Shown piece after piece: positions 1 through 8,925 of a DNA stretch of 37,345 nucleotides. Origin of the DNA: Candidatus Cloacimonadota bacterium. GTDB lineage: Bacteria > Muiribacteriota > UBA6191. A program made the position numbers and the translations under genes. Below the pieces are notes generated by a model that was not told the origin of the DNA, searched no databases, and saw nothing but the letters and a program-made list of their open reading frames with translations. Positions within the stretch are counted from its first letter, which is position 1; each line of letters begins with the position of its first letter. The stretch lies in the NCBI GenBank assembly GCA_019454875.1, contig JACFNL010000002.1, forward strand, positions 1,322 through 38,666, read 5' to 3'.

Positions 1-16
1 TTATGTCGGAAATAAA

Positions 17-109
17 TCAACAGGGGGAGCTGCTGTCAAAAAACATGGACATCAGGTATAGAAGCAGGCAGCCTACGGACAGAATAAAAAACAGAACCAG
101 TCGATCCAT
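17..109 (-). CDS. small hydrophobic peptide, 30 residues, function unknown
   Basis: A 30-codon frame opens with ATG at 109 and stops with TGA at 19-17. The first 20 or so residues are almost entirely hydrophobic, and the tail is short and polar (FFDSSSPC), so it would be a single-span inner-membrane peptide or an uncleaved leader. The start lies 8 bases after the stop of the upstream giant pilin-like gene, and a GAGGTGA ribosome binding site overlaps that stop, which supports translation as the last cistron visible in the operon. There is a Cys at residue 14, but the preceding residues do not make a convincing lipobox. I do not recognise a family. The alternative is a chance frame; the good ribosome site is the main reason to keep it. 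Confidence 0.45.
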   Translation of the reverse strand: MDRLVLFFILSVGCLLLYLMSMFFDSSSPC

Positions 110-117
110 AATTCACC

Positions 118-2505
118 TCACAGCGTCGGTGTTGAAGGTGCTGGTGCAGGCGAATCCAGACTCTCAAGAAAATTTTTGACCCCGTCATCTCCTGTGCCTG
201 TTAAACGGTTGTTCATTGTCAATGCCATACCAGATATTTTTGGGCTGATAGAAATGGTGTACCAGCGCAGGGGAATTTGCGAACGGGGATCCTGCTGCAA
301 AAAGGTATTGGCATCAAAAGCCACCAGTAGAGTGGATGATTGAGGAATATGTACCTTGTTGAGCACATTGGCGACGAGATTACCCAAAACCGCCACCGTA
401 CCTTCGGGTTTTACACCCTGGTAGGAATATATGCTGGCTTCAATAACCTCACCCTTTAATTTCAACATTCCCTTGCCGGACTCAGGTTCTTCCGCATTGA
501 TGTAATACAGATTCAGATGGTCCTTGAGCGGGTCAGCCCGCTTTAACCCAAAAATTTCTGGAGTATCGGCCGTAGCCTTAAAAATATTGGAATTGGGTAC
601 ATGGGCACTGGCGATAGTTCCCACACCTCGGTAGCTCATGGCCCGTTTCATAACTAGCTCATCAACCCAGAGGTTACCATCCAGAAGAATCTCGTTGGAA
701 TTTAAGGTCTGCCCCTGAGATTGCATATAGGCTTCCAGAGATGGAAACTTGCGCGAAGCCGTGCGCATAAAAGGTTTAAAATTTGAGGGAAAAATTGCCG
801 GTATAGGCAAAATGTCATTGGCCCCAAGCCCTCCACTGAGTCGATTTTGGCGAACGGCAGCCTGTGCCCCACTCTCAGCCATCTGAGTAAGTCCCCGACC
901 TAAAACACTGAGGGGGTTGTTACCCTCATTGGTGTTACCAGAAGCGTTTAATCCCTGCAGGCCTGCTGTTATAAGTCCTGCCACCATTTCCAGACGGTCC
1001 AGATTGGGTGAATATTTACCCAGGGCATAAGGTGCTGGAATTTTACCGCTACTTTGTGAGTTATAAAGAATCATACAAACCTGGGGGATAGATGCAATTG
1101 TACCCATAGCCCCAGTACCTACAGTGGAGCTGGCACCAGAGGTGGTCCCGCCTCCAGCAAAGAGCCCTCCCACAAAATTGATAATAGAGGAAAGTGGCAC
1201 ACAGCTCTCGCGTTTCTGAAAATTGATCTGGTGAAAATTGCCAATCAATCCGCCTTCTACCCTGGCCCGGGTAGAATCTGTAATCTGATTCACATCTCCT
1301 TCAAATGGTCCGATTGGGGCCTTGTTATCAGCGGAAAACAGATGTCCTTTGAATAGTCTGGCGGAATCCGGGGTTCCTAGTATGGAAAAGGACTGTTGAC
1401 CATAGGGTACAGATTCAGCCCAATAGTTTTGCATATCGGGTTTGGCCTGGGCAGCATCATCACCAAGGGTCATACCAACACAACCACCAGGTAACCCTAT
1501 GTAGGTTGCCATACCGCTTACCTTGGATGGACGAACAACCTTGGTAGACAAAAAATCACAGGTCGTAAGCGCTCTGGGCGAGGGAACAAAGGAGAGTCCT
1601 GACCAGTCACCGCTTCCACCTCCGGCAAACTGTGGGTAACTAAGCCCGGTTGGTCCCTGACCCTGAAGACCCTGGGGTTGTCCTTCTGCATCTAAATACA
1701 GGGGTCCCTGCACAAAAATACGCCCCCGGTTCTGAGCATTAATGATAAGTTTTCCCCCTTGATTCAATTCAGACATCTGTCTTGATGGAGAGGGGACATC
1801 TGTCACAAACAGGGCATAAGCCCCGCCAATAGGGGCATTGTTCACAATTTTGAAGTCTCTTGAGATCATTTGCTCCCGAACTACAGTACCAAACTTTACC
1901 TTGGTATGGATTGTGTAGAATCCGATAAAATCACCTAGGGGTGGGATCCCGCCAAAACCGAAGAGGTCCTTGTAATATGCCGCAGGATTAGTGTAAAGAT
2001 CCGATTGGTGAAAGCGCATGGGTACAAAGGAATGGAAACGGACTTTGACAAACTCAACTTCTGCCTTATGTTTTTCCCTCAGTTCCACCTTGTCAAAATC
2101 CACAATCCGTATACCAGCCTGGGCCCCACCTGGATCAGGATTGGCGTATAGATCTCCGGCTTTATTTCCATAAAGAATGTCCAGAGTGTGTAGTTCTCCG
2201 GTCAGCTCAAAACTATATTCTTCGGGTTTGAATACAGCCATAAGCAGTTCTTCCCGTCTTTTACTGCTTTTAAGGGGATTACTGAATTCTTCATGAATCC
2301 AAAGAGTGGCTTCTTCCATGACAGCATGGGTAATGTGTCTGGCATGGGAGTGGTGATTCACCAAGGCATTCAGAATATAGGTGTTGGACGAGGAGCTGAC
2401 TATGGCAAAAATTAACAGTGACAAAATCGTCAGTGCCCCGAGTACCAAAGGTAGAGCAATTCCCTTGCGGGAGCGGCTCAACGAAGATATTGAGGTTTGC
2501 TCCAT
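118..2505 (-). CDS. giant PilX/GspK-like minor pilin (paralogue 1)
   Basis: 795 residues. The N-terminus has a short basic leader, then Lys-Gly followed by a hydrophobic stretch (GIALPLVLGALTILSLLIFA, about residues 15-34), the layout of a class III (prepilin peptidase) signal. As in PilX and GspK, the usual Glu at mature position 5 is absent; a Pro sits there. The remainder is a very large, Gly/Ser/Asn-rich exported domain with few Cys, far longer than ordinary minor pilins. It is clearly homologous to the protein at 4870-7047: both carry an LLDGxxWVDELV-type segment and a C-terminal GTGDDGVxNF motif. The start overlaps the preceding gene by 28 bases and is served by AGGAG 11 bases upstream. 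Expected role, by analogy with PilX/GspK, is the tip or priming complex of a type IV pilus or pseudopilus. The assignment rests on the N-terminus, gene order and the paralogue, not on a recognised domain in the large body. Confidence 0.65.
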   Translation of the reverse strand: MEQTSISSLSRSRKGIALPLVLGALTILSLLIFAIVSSSSNTYILNALVNHHSHARHITHAVMEEATLWIHEEFSNPLKSSKRREELLMAVFKPEEYSFELTGELHTLDILYGNKAGDLYANPDPGGAQAGIRIVDFDKVELREKHKAEVEFVKVRFHSFVPMRFHQSDLYTNPAAYYKDLFGFGGIPPLGDFIGFYTIHTKVKFGTVVREQMISRDFKIVNNAPIGGAYALFVTDVPSPSRQMSELNQGGKLIINAQNRGRIFVQGPLYLDAEGQPQGLQGQGPTGLSYPQFAGGGSGDWSGLSFVPSPRALTTCDFLSTKVVRPSKVSGMATYIGLPGGCVGMTLGDDAAQAKPDMQNYWAESVPYGQQSFSILGTPDSARLFKGHLFSADNKAPIGPFEGDVNQITDSTRARVEGGLIGNFHQINFQKRESCVPLSSIINFVGGLFAGGGTTSGASSTVGTGAMGTIASIPQVCMILYNSQSSGKIPAPYALGKYSPNLDRLEMVAGLITAGLQGLNASGNTNEGNNPLSVLGRGLTQMAESGAQAAVRQNRLSGGLGANDILPIPAIFPSNFKPFMRTASRKFPSLEAYMQSQGQTLNSNEILLDGNLWVDELVMKRAMSYRGVGTIASAHVPNSNIFKATADTPEIFGLKRADPLKDHLNLYYINAEEPESGKGMLKLKGEVIEASIYSYQGVKPEGTVAVLGNLVANVLNKVHIPQSSTLLVAFDANTFLQQDPRSQIPLRWYTISISPKISGMALTMNNRLTGTGDDGVKNFLESLDSPAPAPSTPTL

Positions 2506-3479
2506 GCTTTTTGAATCTCCTGATCTAAATTCTGGGTATTGCGATTAAGTTCCCCACTTTTGAAAGGAATTGCACCTTCTCTTTCAACATTCAGGAATGT
2601 GGCGTTACGAATCTGCTTTACCTCAGTGGGCAGACCCTGATGTTCGATCAGCATATCAACAAAAGCCTTATTGCCATCGATTAAGGTGGCTCTATTGCTG
2701 GTAAATAGCTCGTGCTGGGAGTTGAGCTGTTCCCGGGTTTCTGGATTAGCCATCAATTGGGGGGTGGACCGTTTTATCTCGAGTATCTGGCTTTGTAAAT
2801 CAGCTAGTTTGGAGCTGGATTCCAGAAGGACATCAGGAAAGGCAAATTTTGCAGCAATTAAAGAGATCTGGCTGGTCAGGGTTGCACGAACCATCAGGTT
2901 TCTTGAATCGGTGGCGTCCAGTTCTTCCTGCAATACACGGATAGCCATCGCAGGATTGTTTCGAGTGATGTGGGCTTCAGCTAGTTCTTTAGCCGATTCG
3001 GCTCTTTCATTGTCAAGCTCTAGCACCATCATGTTGATATAAGCTTCATTGGTAATACCCGATGCCATAATTTCATCACGGAGTTTAGATTTTCTTTGTT
3101 CCAAAGTGGGCTGCGGGGACCTTTTGATTCGGTTCGAAAACTTTGGATTGAATCCAAACATCAGTTTCTGTTTAAGTTCTTCGGGATCTTCTTCTGAAAC
3201 AGCCTCAGATTCTGAGCCCGCAAATGTTGGAAAGGATGGAGAACTGTATCCTGATGAATCTGAGCCTGAATTAGAGCTTCCCGATGGGTCAAGTGAAAAT
3301 GAAGTAACGACTCTGCGAACCTGTCGTGGGTCCTCAGGGATCAAAAGCTCATCATCTACTCCAGACACAATATAGGTATTTTTTTTAGCAACGGGTTCAC
3401 CACCAAGTACAAACCAGATCAACACAAAGACTGTAGCCAGGATAGAGATAAAAACAACTAACTGAAAACGATTTTCCAT
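2478..3479 (-). CDS. membrane-anchored protein of the pilin cluster, unknown
   Basis: 333 residues. One N-terminal transmembrane segment (about residues 6-25) is followed by a linker, then a Ser/Gly-rich low-complexity region (about 60-95) and a mostly helical, charged C-terminal half that may contain degenerate TPR-like helices (about 135-260). There is no prepilin-type cleavage site, so it should stay anchored with its bulk in the periplasm. Its ATG follows the stop of the PilW-like gene directly, and it overlaps the next gene by 28 bases, so translational coupling in the minor-pilin operon is likely. Position between PilW-like and PilX-like genes suggests a pilus-assembly accessory protein (a role like that of PilN, PilO or PilP), but I see no family motif that would prove this. 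Confidence 0.6.
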   Translation of the reverse strand: MENRFQLVVFISILATVFVLIWFVLGGEPVAKKNTYIVSGVDDELLIPEDPRQVRRVVTSFSLDPSGSSNSGSDSSGYSSPSFPTFAGSESEAVSEEDPEELKQKLMFGFNPKFSNRIKRSPQPTLEQRKSKLRDEIMASGITNEAYINMMVLELDNERAESAKELAEAHITRNNPAMAIRVLQEELDATDSRNLMVRATLTSQISLIAAKFAFPDVLLESSSKLADLQSQILEIKRSTPQLMANPETREQLNSQHELFTSNRATLIDGNKAFVDMLIEHQGLPTEVKQIRNATFLNVEREGAIPFKSGELNRNTQNLDQEIQKAWSKPQYLR

Positions 3480-4286
3480 TTAGTATCGCAAATCCCTGTC
3501 AAGATGGCCAAAATACTCATCATACTTGTTGTCATAAATTGCTTTGTACGACCACATTTTGGTAAAAATTTCAATTTTGGGATCAACCCTGCCAGTTTGG
3601 TCATAAGGGTCTTCGGCTAGAATATGAACAGAAACCATGGCGGCATTCCAGTTTAAGCGATCCGATCCGGCCAACTCACCAATGGAGCGCAGTTCCCCAG
3701 TTGCTGGGTCATAACCAAAATAATTCAGATTGAAAAAACTGACTTTTTCGGCCAGTCGTCTCTCCATAACTTCCACGAGATTGCTGGGCTGATAGCGATC
3801 CAGAATGTAGGGTGAGTTACCCGGGGAATCCATAGACTGCAAAATACCCCGTTTGGCTTTTTTGGCGATTTCACCTATGGAGCTTTTCAGATTATTGGTG
3901 CCAGGAGCCTCAAAATATTCATATTCAACAAAAAGTGCAGGCTGGGAGATAGTGGTCATTGTCCCTTCTACATAATAAGGAAAAACAGGGTTGGCATTGT
4001 TGGCTACGAACAAATCATTGTTAATTTCCGAATCATAACGGGCCAGAATCATTTTTTTGTTGCTGGCATTCAAAAACACAATTGCGGCATTCACATCCTG
4101 AACCATGTTTTCCAAAACAGCTCTTACACCATTTTGTAATGAGATGGATTTACTGGTTTCATCAACCAGTACCTGACCTCGTACACCAATATTGATGACA
4201 GCACCGGCAATCAATACCAATAGACCCGATATAAACAGGATTTCAACGAGACTGAATCCACGAAGCCTTCGGTTATGTATGAACAT
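3480..4286 (-). CDS. PilW/GspJ-like minor pilin
   Basis: 268 residues from ATG 4286. The leader ends in RRLRG and is followed by FSLVEILFISGLLVLIAG, a textbook type IV prepilin methylation and cleavage motif with Glu at mature position 5. Length and the long soluble domain after the hydrophobic helix fit PilW or GspJ. A longer frame begins with TTG at 4292, but ATG 4286 has AAGGA six bases upstream, so I chose it; the ribosome site lies inside the end of the PilV-like gene. It sits directly after the PilV-like gene and before the anchored unknown, the usual order of minor pilins. Whether it serves a type IV pilus or a type II secretion pseudopilus cannot be decided here, since no ATPase, platform or secretin gene is in the window. 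Confidence 0.75.
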   Translation of the reverse strand: MFIHNRRLRGFSLVEILFISGLLVLIAGAVINIGVRGQVLVDETSKSISLQNGVRAVLENMVQDVNAAIVFLNASNKKMILARYDSEINNDLFVANNANPVFPYYVEGTMTTISQPALFVEYEYFEAPGTNNLKSSIGEIAKKAKRGILQSMDSPGNSPYILDRYQPSNLVEVMERRLAEKVSFFNLNYFGYDPATGELRSIGELAGSDRLNWNAAMVSVHILAEDPYDQTGRVDPKIEIFTKMWSYKAIYDNKYDEYFGHLDRDLRY

Positions 4287-4288
4287 AC

Positions 4289-4873
4289 TCAATCCTTGAA
4301 TCCTGCCAAATGGTGATTGGCAATCAGGGTACTCAGGCTGTACATATAGCGATTTTCCTTTAAATCGGCATCACCCTTCTCATACCAGTTTACCTCGACC
4401 TCGCATTTTTTCATGCGTTTACCAGCGGCGCTGCATTTGTAACGACGATTAAACCGCATGTATTCACGGGGGTAATCACCTTCCCCAACAGCCATGCTGG
4501 AATCAATCACAGAGGTACCGATTCCACCACCGGTTCCGACCCTTGCCCCTCCCTGTGCTCCTCCAATCAGATTTCCCGTCAGTGTAGAGCGATTTCGTCC
4601 CTTTCCACTGCGGTGACTCATTTTCATAAGTTCATCGGTGACTACAGGGCCTTTAACCTCGGTCCAGCCTTCAGAGTCCAGCTTATCAAAAGGAATAGAC
4701 ATCAGTTCTTCCAGTTTTTCCCGAGTGAGGTGTACAGCAATGTATGTGAATCGGGCCTTAGTTACTGTGACTCTGGATGCCACAATTCTTTGATAAATAG
4801 GGATCATTGCCAGGGCTAAAATACCCATCACAATCACCACTTCAATCATGGTAATACCGGCCTGTCTTTTCAC
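4289..4873 (-). CDS. PilV/GspI-like minor pilin
   Basis: 194 residues, GTG start at 4873 with GGAG five bases upstream; the start overlaps the stop of the previous gene (GTGA). The leader is only MKRQAG, followed by ITMIEVVIVMGILALAMIPI, a class III prepilin signal with Glu at mature position 5. The Ala-Gly junction fits prepilin peptidase cleavage. After the N-terminal helix comes a short soluble domain containing a Gly-rich stretch (about residues 100-125) and two Cys in a Lys-rich loop (about 147-157) that could form a disulfide. Size and position before the PilW-like gene match PilV or GspI. It would be assembled with the neighbouring PilW-like and PilX/GspK-like proteins. Confidence 0.75.
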   Translation of the reverse strand: MKRQAGITMIEVVIVMGILALAMIPIYQRIVASRVTVTKARFTYIAVHLTREKLEELMSIPFDKLDSEGWTEVKGPVVTDELMKMSHRSGKGRNRSTLTGNLIGGAQGGARVGTGGGIGTSVIDSSMAVGEGDYPREYMRFNRRYKCSAAGKRMKKCEVEVNWYEKGDADLKENRYMYSLSTLIANHHLAGFKD

Positions 4874-7047
4874 AGTGTCTCCACAAAGTTCATTACACCG
4901 TCATCTCCTGTCCCTCCCGGCTTTACATGGATTACCGTAGTGAAGGCATCTAGTTTGGGGCTGACGGATATTGTAAAAAAGTCTTTATAAAATTCTTCTT
5001 CCTGAGCCAGTTTCTCATCATCATAGATAATGTTCAGGCTGGACTTCATCAGATCCTTGTTGTGGTTGGAGCACATCAGATTTCCTACCAAGGTTAAATC
5101 TTTTTGGGGATCAATACCGGGCATGGAAAATATGGAGGCTTCAATTTCTTCAGCATCCACTTTTAGTGGGGTTGGGGTTACTGTGTTGTACCATATACTT
5201 AAATAATTATCTTTTTTGGGATTCTTGGGAGTGACTTTTTTAAGAACAACTTCATTGGCAACCGTTTCAGGGGCTAAAGAGGCTAAATAACCATGCCCAA
5301 CATACTCAAAGTCATTTTTAGCCACAAGTTCATCAACCCAGTAGGTTCCATCCAGAAGCAGGGTATTCTTTTTCCACAGAGCTTCTTCCAGGGTCGCGAA
5401 ATGCCTGACAGCCGTACGGGTCATGGGTCTAAATCCTGTGGGAAATGCTCCTTTGACATCACCAGGAGCTACAACGCCTGCAGCTCCGATATTGCCACCA
5501 CCCAGCATACCAGTTACAAAGTTGGACATCAGTTGGGTCCCCACACTTTGCATAATTGCACCAATGTTGGACATCGCCATACCGCCAGCCTCAAAGATTC
5601 CTGTAGCACCTCCCATGGACATCAGATTGACTGCAGCCCCAATGATAGTGGCCATCCAGTTAACCTCAGGCTGTTTGTCACCCTTAAATCCATAATAATC
5701 CTGAATGGGACCCCCCTCCGAGATCATACCTCCATGGATACAGATCTGAAAGTATCCATAAACGGGAATACAAAAGCACAGCTTTTGCAGTTTCCAGCTC
5801 TTGTAGTTTGCAATGATGATACCTTCATGCCGTACTTCGAATTTTTCCTGTGGATCCCAGGAATCTGCTACACCCTGAGCCTCCTCGAGTTTACCGTTTG
5901 CTGCGTACTTGATTCCCTGAAACCAGTTTGGGAATGTCCCAGCTCCAGCACCTGGGGAGCCAATCATGGAAAAGTTCTGACCAGTAACTGGAACATTAGC
6001 TGAGAGATAAGTCTGGGCATTTGGCTGAGCTGCCATGCCCATCGCATCATTTCCAAGTGGGATTAAAGGGCAACATATTTGAGGAGAAATTCCACCAATA
6101 AAATGGGAGCTGGGACGACCTCCATTGAACCAGGGAATACATCCAGCCAGCCATTTGGGAGTAGGAACATAGGCATCGTCATACCATTTTTGCCCAGATT
6201 TAGGGTATGATACAGAATTTCCAGCTATTCCACAGCTAGCCCCAGAACTGAAAAAACCCCCAGAACCGGACTTACCATCATCCTGCCCACCAACATCAAG
6301 TTGGTAAGGCCCGTCCATACGAATTCTACCCTTTTCATTGCCCCAGATGATTAGGGGTGGGCCATCATTTAATTTTTTGCCTCGGGCCGTGTCCATTTCG
6401 AAAAGTACATATTCCCGCCCCATGGGTTTCATGTCCACAATTTTTACTGGTCTGGTCTGCTTCATGGTTTTGGTGATAATTCCATGCTGGGCTTTGACTG
6501 TATAGGTTACAAAACCGAAATAGTCCTTGCCTTCGGCTGGCTGTCCGAACTGACCGTCTGGGGATCGATAGTAGGGAGTGGGAGTTGAGTACAAACCATT
6601 GGCACTATAAGCAAGGGTCTGGAAATTGTGAAACCGGGCTTTTGCTTCATAAACAGCTGTCTGGGGTTTTTTGTTTTCGGTTCCGGCCTTTTTCTGTTTG
6701 ATTTCCTGCTTGTGGGCCTCTTTGAGTTTACTTAAGAGATCAAGCTCAAATTCACCCCCCCCATATACAGCTTCCAAAACTGCCTGTCTTTCCGATAAAT
6801 CCAGAGGATTTGAAACCATGTTCCAGACCAGATCATGCATCTCTTCAGCGGCCCCAAGAGCCATAAAGTTGGCATGGTTTCCATGGTTAATAATGGCTGA
6901 GAGCCGGTAGGTTTCCGTGCTCCCCTGACTGATGGCAAATATCAATAGGGTCAGGATTATAAGGGCACCTAAAACCAGAGGCAGGGCAAGACCGAGCCGA
7001 TCGCGCCTGAGGTGGACGGAAGGTGAGTGTATTATAAATCGGGCCAT
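4870..7047 (-). CDS. giant PilX/GspK-like minor pilin (paralogue 2)
   Basis: 725 residues from ATG 7047. A basic leader ending RRDRLG precedes LALPLVLGALIILTLLIFA, a prepilin-type hydrophobic helix without Glu at position 5, as in PilX and GspK. The large exported body is homologous to the 795-residue protein at 118-2505, with matching segments (QNFSMIGSP against QSFSILGTP; LLDGTYWVDELV against LLDGNLWVDELV) and the same GTGDDGV motif close to the C-terminus, here ending in NFVETL. It differs in being Cys-rich in the middle, with clusters such as CIPW, ICCP and CFCIP that could form disulfides. The frame extends to a TTG at 7083 (12 more residues, overlapping the upstream stop), but that extension contains an awkward Phe/Cys run and I prefer ATG 7047; neither start has a strong ribosome site. 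Confidence 0.65.
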   Translation of the reverse strand: MARFIIHSPSVHLRRDRLGLALPLVLGALIILTLLIFAISQGSTETYRLSAIINHGNHANFMALGAAEEMHDLVWNMVSNPLDLSERQAVLEAVYGGGEFELDLLSKLKEAHKQEIKQKKAGTENKKPQTAVYEAKARFHNFQTLAYSANGLYSTPTPYYRSPDGQFGQPAEGKDYFGFVTYTVKAQHGIITKTMKQTRPVKIVDMKPMGREYVLFEMDTARGKKLNDGPPLIIWGNEKGRIRMDGPYQLDVGGQDDGKSGSGGFFSSGASCGIAGNSVSYPKSGQKWYDDAYVPTPKWLAGCIPWFNGGRPSSHFIGGISPQICCPLIPLGNDAMGMAAQPNAQTYLSANVPVTGQNFSMIGSPGAGAGTFPNWFQGIKYAANGKLEEAQGVADSWDPQEKFEVRHEGIIIANYKSWKLQKLCFCIPVYGYFQICIHGGMISEGGPIQDYYGFKGDKQPEVNWMATIIGAAVNLMSMGGATGIFEAGGMAMSNIGAIMQSVGTQLMSNFVTGMLGGGNIGAAGVVAPGDVKGAFPTGFRPMTRTAVRHFATLEEALWKKNTLLLDGTYWVDELVAKNDFEYVGHGYLASLAPETVANEVVLKKVTPKNPKKDNYLSIWYNTVTPTPLKVDAEEIEASIFSMPGIDPQKDLTLVGNLMCSNHNKDLMKSSLNIIYDDEKLAQEEEFYKDFFTISVSPKLDAFTTVIHVKPGGTGDDGVMNFVETL

Positions 7048-7079
7048 ACCATATCTTACCAGACAAAAAAAAAATATGC

Positions 7080-7994
7080 TCAACTCTTGTGAGGATAAAT
7101 TCTTTGTCGTGTATGGGAATGAAACAGATACAGCTGTTCTGGGATTATGGATAACCAGAGGTATGGGGTTGGGGGTCTTTTGGGCAGTGGAACAAAAATT
7201 GTGTTTTTACCGGTGTGGATCATGCCTAGTAGTCGAAGTCCCCGTTTAGGTAGAATTTTGACCGGGACTTTTAACCCCTCGGCTTTTTCCCGGATTGAGA
7301 CTTCGAGGCTGGTTTCACCAATATTTGCCAGCATGTCCTGATTCACAAGCCCCATCATGGATGCACAATCATCCTTGGGCAGAATAAAGTTTAAGTCGTC
7401 AAGACAAAGAATCCAGTTGGTCCCATTCTGGATGATCTGGGCGCTGAGTGTAAATCTGGGGCCATTTTCAAACGAGTTGATTTGATCCATGGAAGTAGGG
7501 AGATAAGAGTCCATAAGTCCAGTTTCTGTCACAATGTATTCAAAAAACTCAGGTAGTGGAGGTTTTATGGATTCAACAATGACACTTCCAGAATAAGTAA
7601 AAAGTGAGCCAAGTAATCGCTGAATTTCCCCAGGTTGCAAAAACAGATCGGGACTTTTGAGGTGGATTACATCAGGTTCAGTACACTCAATCATTGTCTG
7701 TAAAACTTCGATCTGCAGATGCAAGGCGATTTCCTGAAACTGGCTTTTTAAAACTTTGGTGAAACGGCTGCGTTTTATAATCTCCTTGAGTTGCGATTCA
7801 GATTTGTTTGTGGAACTAAAAAGATCAATCAACCGTTTTTCTAAATACCTCTCAAAAATTTGAGGGGTGATCATCAATACTCTTGGTTTGGTCTCGCTTT
7901 GGATGGACTGAACACGGGTTGATGGCAAAAATACCCGTTTAGCATTTTCAAGTTTATAGAACTGTCCTGAATTGAACCGAATCGATAGATCCAT
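7080..7994 (-). CDS. soluble protein of unknown function in the pilin operon
   Basis: 304 residues from ATG 7994, chosen because GGAG lies six bases upstream; a TTG at 8006 would add only four residues. No signal peptide or membrane segment is visible, so it is probably cytoplasmic. The sequence mixes helical charged stretches (about residues 45-105) with beta-like hydrophobic segments (about 125-210) and ends in a basic region. I recognise no catalytic motif, Walker motif or known pilus protein. It begins 2 bases after the stop of the membrane protein at 7997-8458 and its end abuts the giant pilin gene, so it is almost certainly co-expressed with both. A role in pilus assembly is a guess from position alone. 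Confidence 0.6.
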   Translation of the reverse strand: MDLSIRFNSGQFYKLENAKRVFLPSTRVQSIQSETKPRVLMITPQIFERYLEKRLIDLFSSTNKSESQLKEIIKRSRFTKVLKSQFQEIALHLQIEVLQTMIECTEPDVIHLKSPDLFLQPGEIQRLLGSLFTYSGSVIVESIKPPLPEFFEYIVTETGLMDSYLPTSMDQINSFENGPRFTLSAQIIQNGTNWILCLDDLNFILPKDDCASMMGLVNQDMLANIGETSLEVSIREKAEGLKVPVKILPKRGLRLLGMIHTGKNTIFVPLPKRPPTPYLWLSIIPEQLYLFHSHTRQRIYPHKS

Positions 7995-7996
7995 GT

Positions 7997-8458
7997 TTAT
8001 CTCCAAACCAGAATACAGGCTAAAATCAGTTGCAGTGAAAGATCCATCGATGGACTCATTAACAGGGCAGCCAGGATCAAAATTGTTGCCTGTATAAAAA
8101 AATGGTGAGATTTAACAAGACACTGTAGATAGAGTGGGATTCCGAAACGATTGATGCCTGACAGATCTTTGTAGCTCTGGTTAATATCAAGATTAAAACT
8201 TCTCTGAGAGAAAAACAGAAACAGGTTTAGAAGGCAGAAGTATGTTCCATGAGGCAGCATGGGCTCCTGTATCAGAAGTAAAAGGGGTATAAACAAAGGA
8301 ACTTTATATTTTTGATTCAGTAACCAGAAAGTTGTAGAAATGAGGATTCCCAGAATCACTCCCGGCAGGTAGTGGGTGGGATCCTGAGAAATATCAAGAG
8401 TTTTTACAACATTGAACTGACTGTATCCAAGTACCAGTAAAATAACTATAGTTTGCAT
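7997..8458 (-). CDS. small multi-span membrane protein, unknown
   Basis: 153 residues, strongly hydrophobic, with five or six probable transmembrane segments (about residues 3-18, 31-47, 54-66, 72-86, 118-134 and 138-152) joined by short loops. It starts with ATG at 8458, two bases after the smpB stop, and ends two bases before the next gene, so it is part of the same operon. The layout resembles small rod-shape (MreD-type) or transporter subunits, but I see no diagnostic motif and leave it unnamed. Presence between smpB and the pilin genes suggests the operon mixes housekeeping and envelope functions. Confidence 0.6.
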   Translation of the reverse strand: MQTIVILLVLGYSQFNVVKTLDISQDPTHYLPGVILGILISTTFWLLNQKYKVPLFIPLLLLIQEPMLPHGTYFCLLNLFLFFSQRSFNLDINQSYKDLSGINRFGIPLYLQCLVKSHHFFIQATILILAALLMSPSMDLSLQLILACILVWR

Positions 8459-8460
8459 GA

Positions 8461-8925
8461 TCAGCGGATTTTTAACTGGGATTGTTTAAGGTTCTTTTTG
8501 AGATCCATTTCGACGGCCTTGCGTTTCAAATCATCGCGTTTTTCATGTGATTTTTTGCCTTTGGCCAAGGCGATTTCAAGTTTGATTTTGTTTTTGGCCG
8601 TAAAAAACTTGATAGGGATAATGGTTACCCCAACATCCTGTAACACATGGGAAATTTGAATAATCTCCCGTTTATGTAGCAGTAGCTTTCTGGTTCGTGT
8701 TTCCTCATGGTTGTCATGAGTTCCGTGGGAATATTTGGAAATAAAACAGTTAATGAGGTAAAGCTCTCCATTTAAAAGTTTCACATGAGAGTCGGCAAAC
8801 TGAATTTTGCCTCCTGATTTGATAGCTTTAGTTTCTGTCCCTAATAGAACAATACCACATTCGTAGGTTTGCAGGATGGCGTAATCATGACGGCTTTTTC
8901 GGTTTTCGGCTAAGACTGGACTCAT
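8461..8925 (-). CDS. smpB: SsrA-binding protein SmpB
   Basis: 154 residues, the normal length for SmpB. SmpB binds tmRNA and delivers it to stalled ribosomes for trans-translation. Recognisable family features: the early GTETKAIKSG segment with the Gly-Thr-Glu core, ADSHVKL, the TRTRKLLLHKREI block around residues 77-89, and the basic tail KKSHEKRDDLKRKAVEMDLK that becomes helical in the ribosome. The start overlaps the stop of the TPR gene by 4 bases (ATGA) and has GAGG eight bases upstream. It is the only clearly housekeeping gene in this operon. The tmRNA gene (ssrA) is not next to it in this window. Confidence 0.96.
   Translation of the reverse strand: MSPVLAENRKSRHDYAILQTYECGIVLLGTETKAIKSGGKIQFADSHVKLLNGELYLINCFISKYSHGTHDNHEETRTRKLLLHKREIIQISHVLQDVGVTIIPIKFFTAKNKIKLEIALAKGKKSHEKRDDLKRKAVEMDLKKNLKQSQLKIR

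Noticed and set aside
5293..6003. Long plus-strand open frame (236 codons) opposite the giant pilin gene
   Set aside because: It lies wholly antisense to a gene with a prepilin-type signal and a clear paralogue. Its product is rich in Cys, His and Ser without any domain pattern, and it has no ribosome site.
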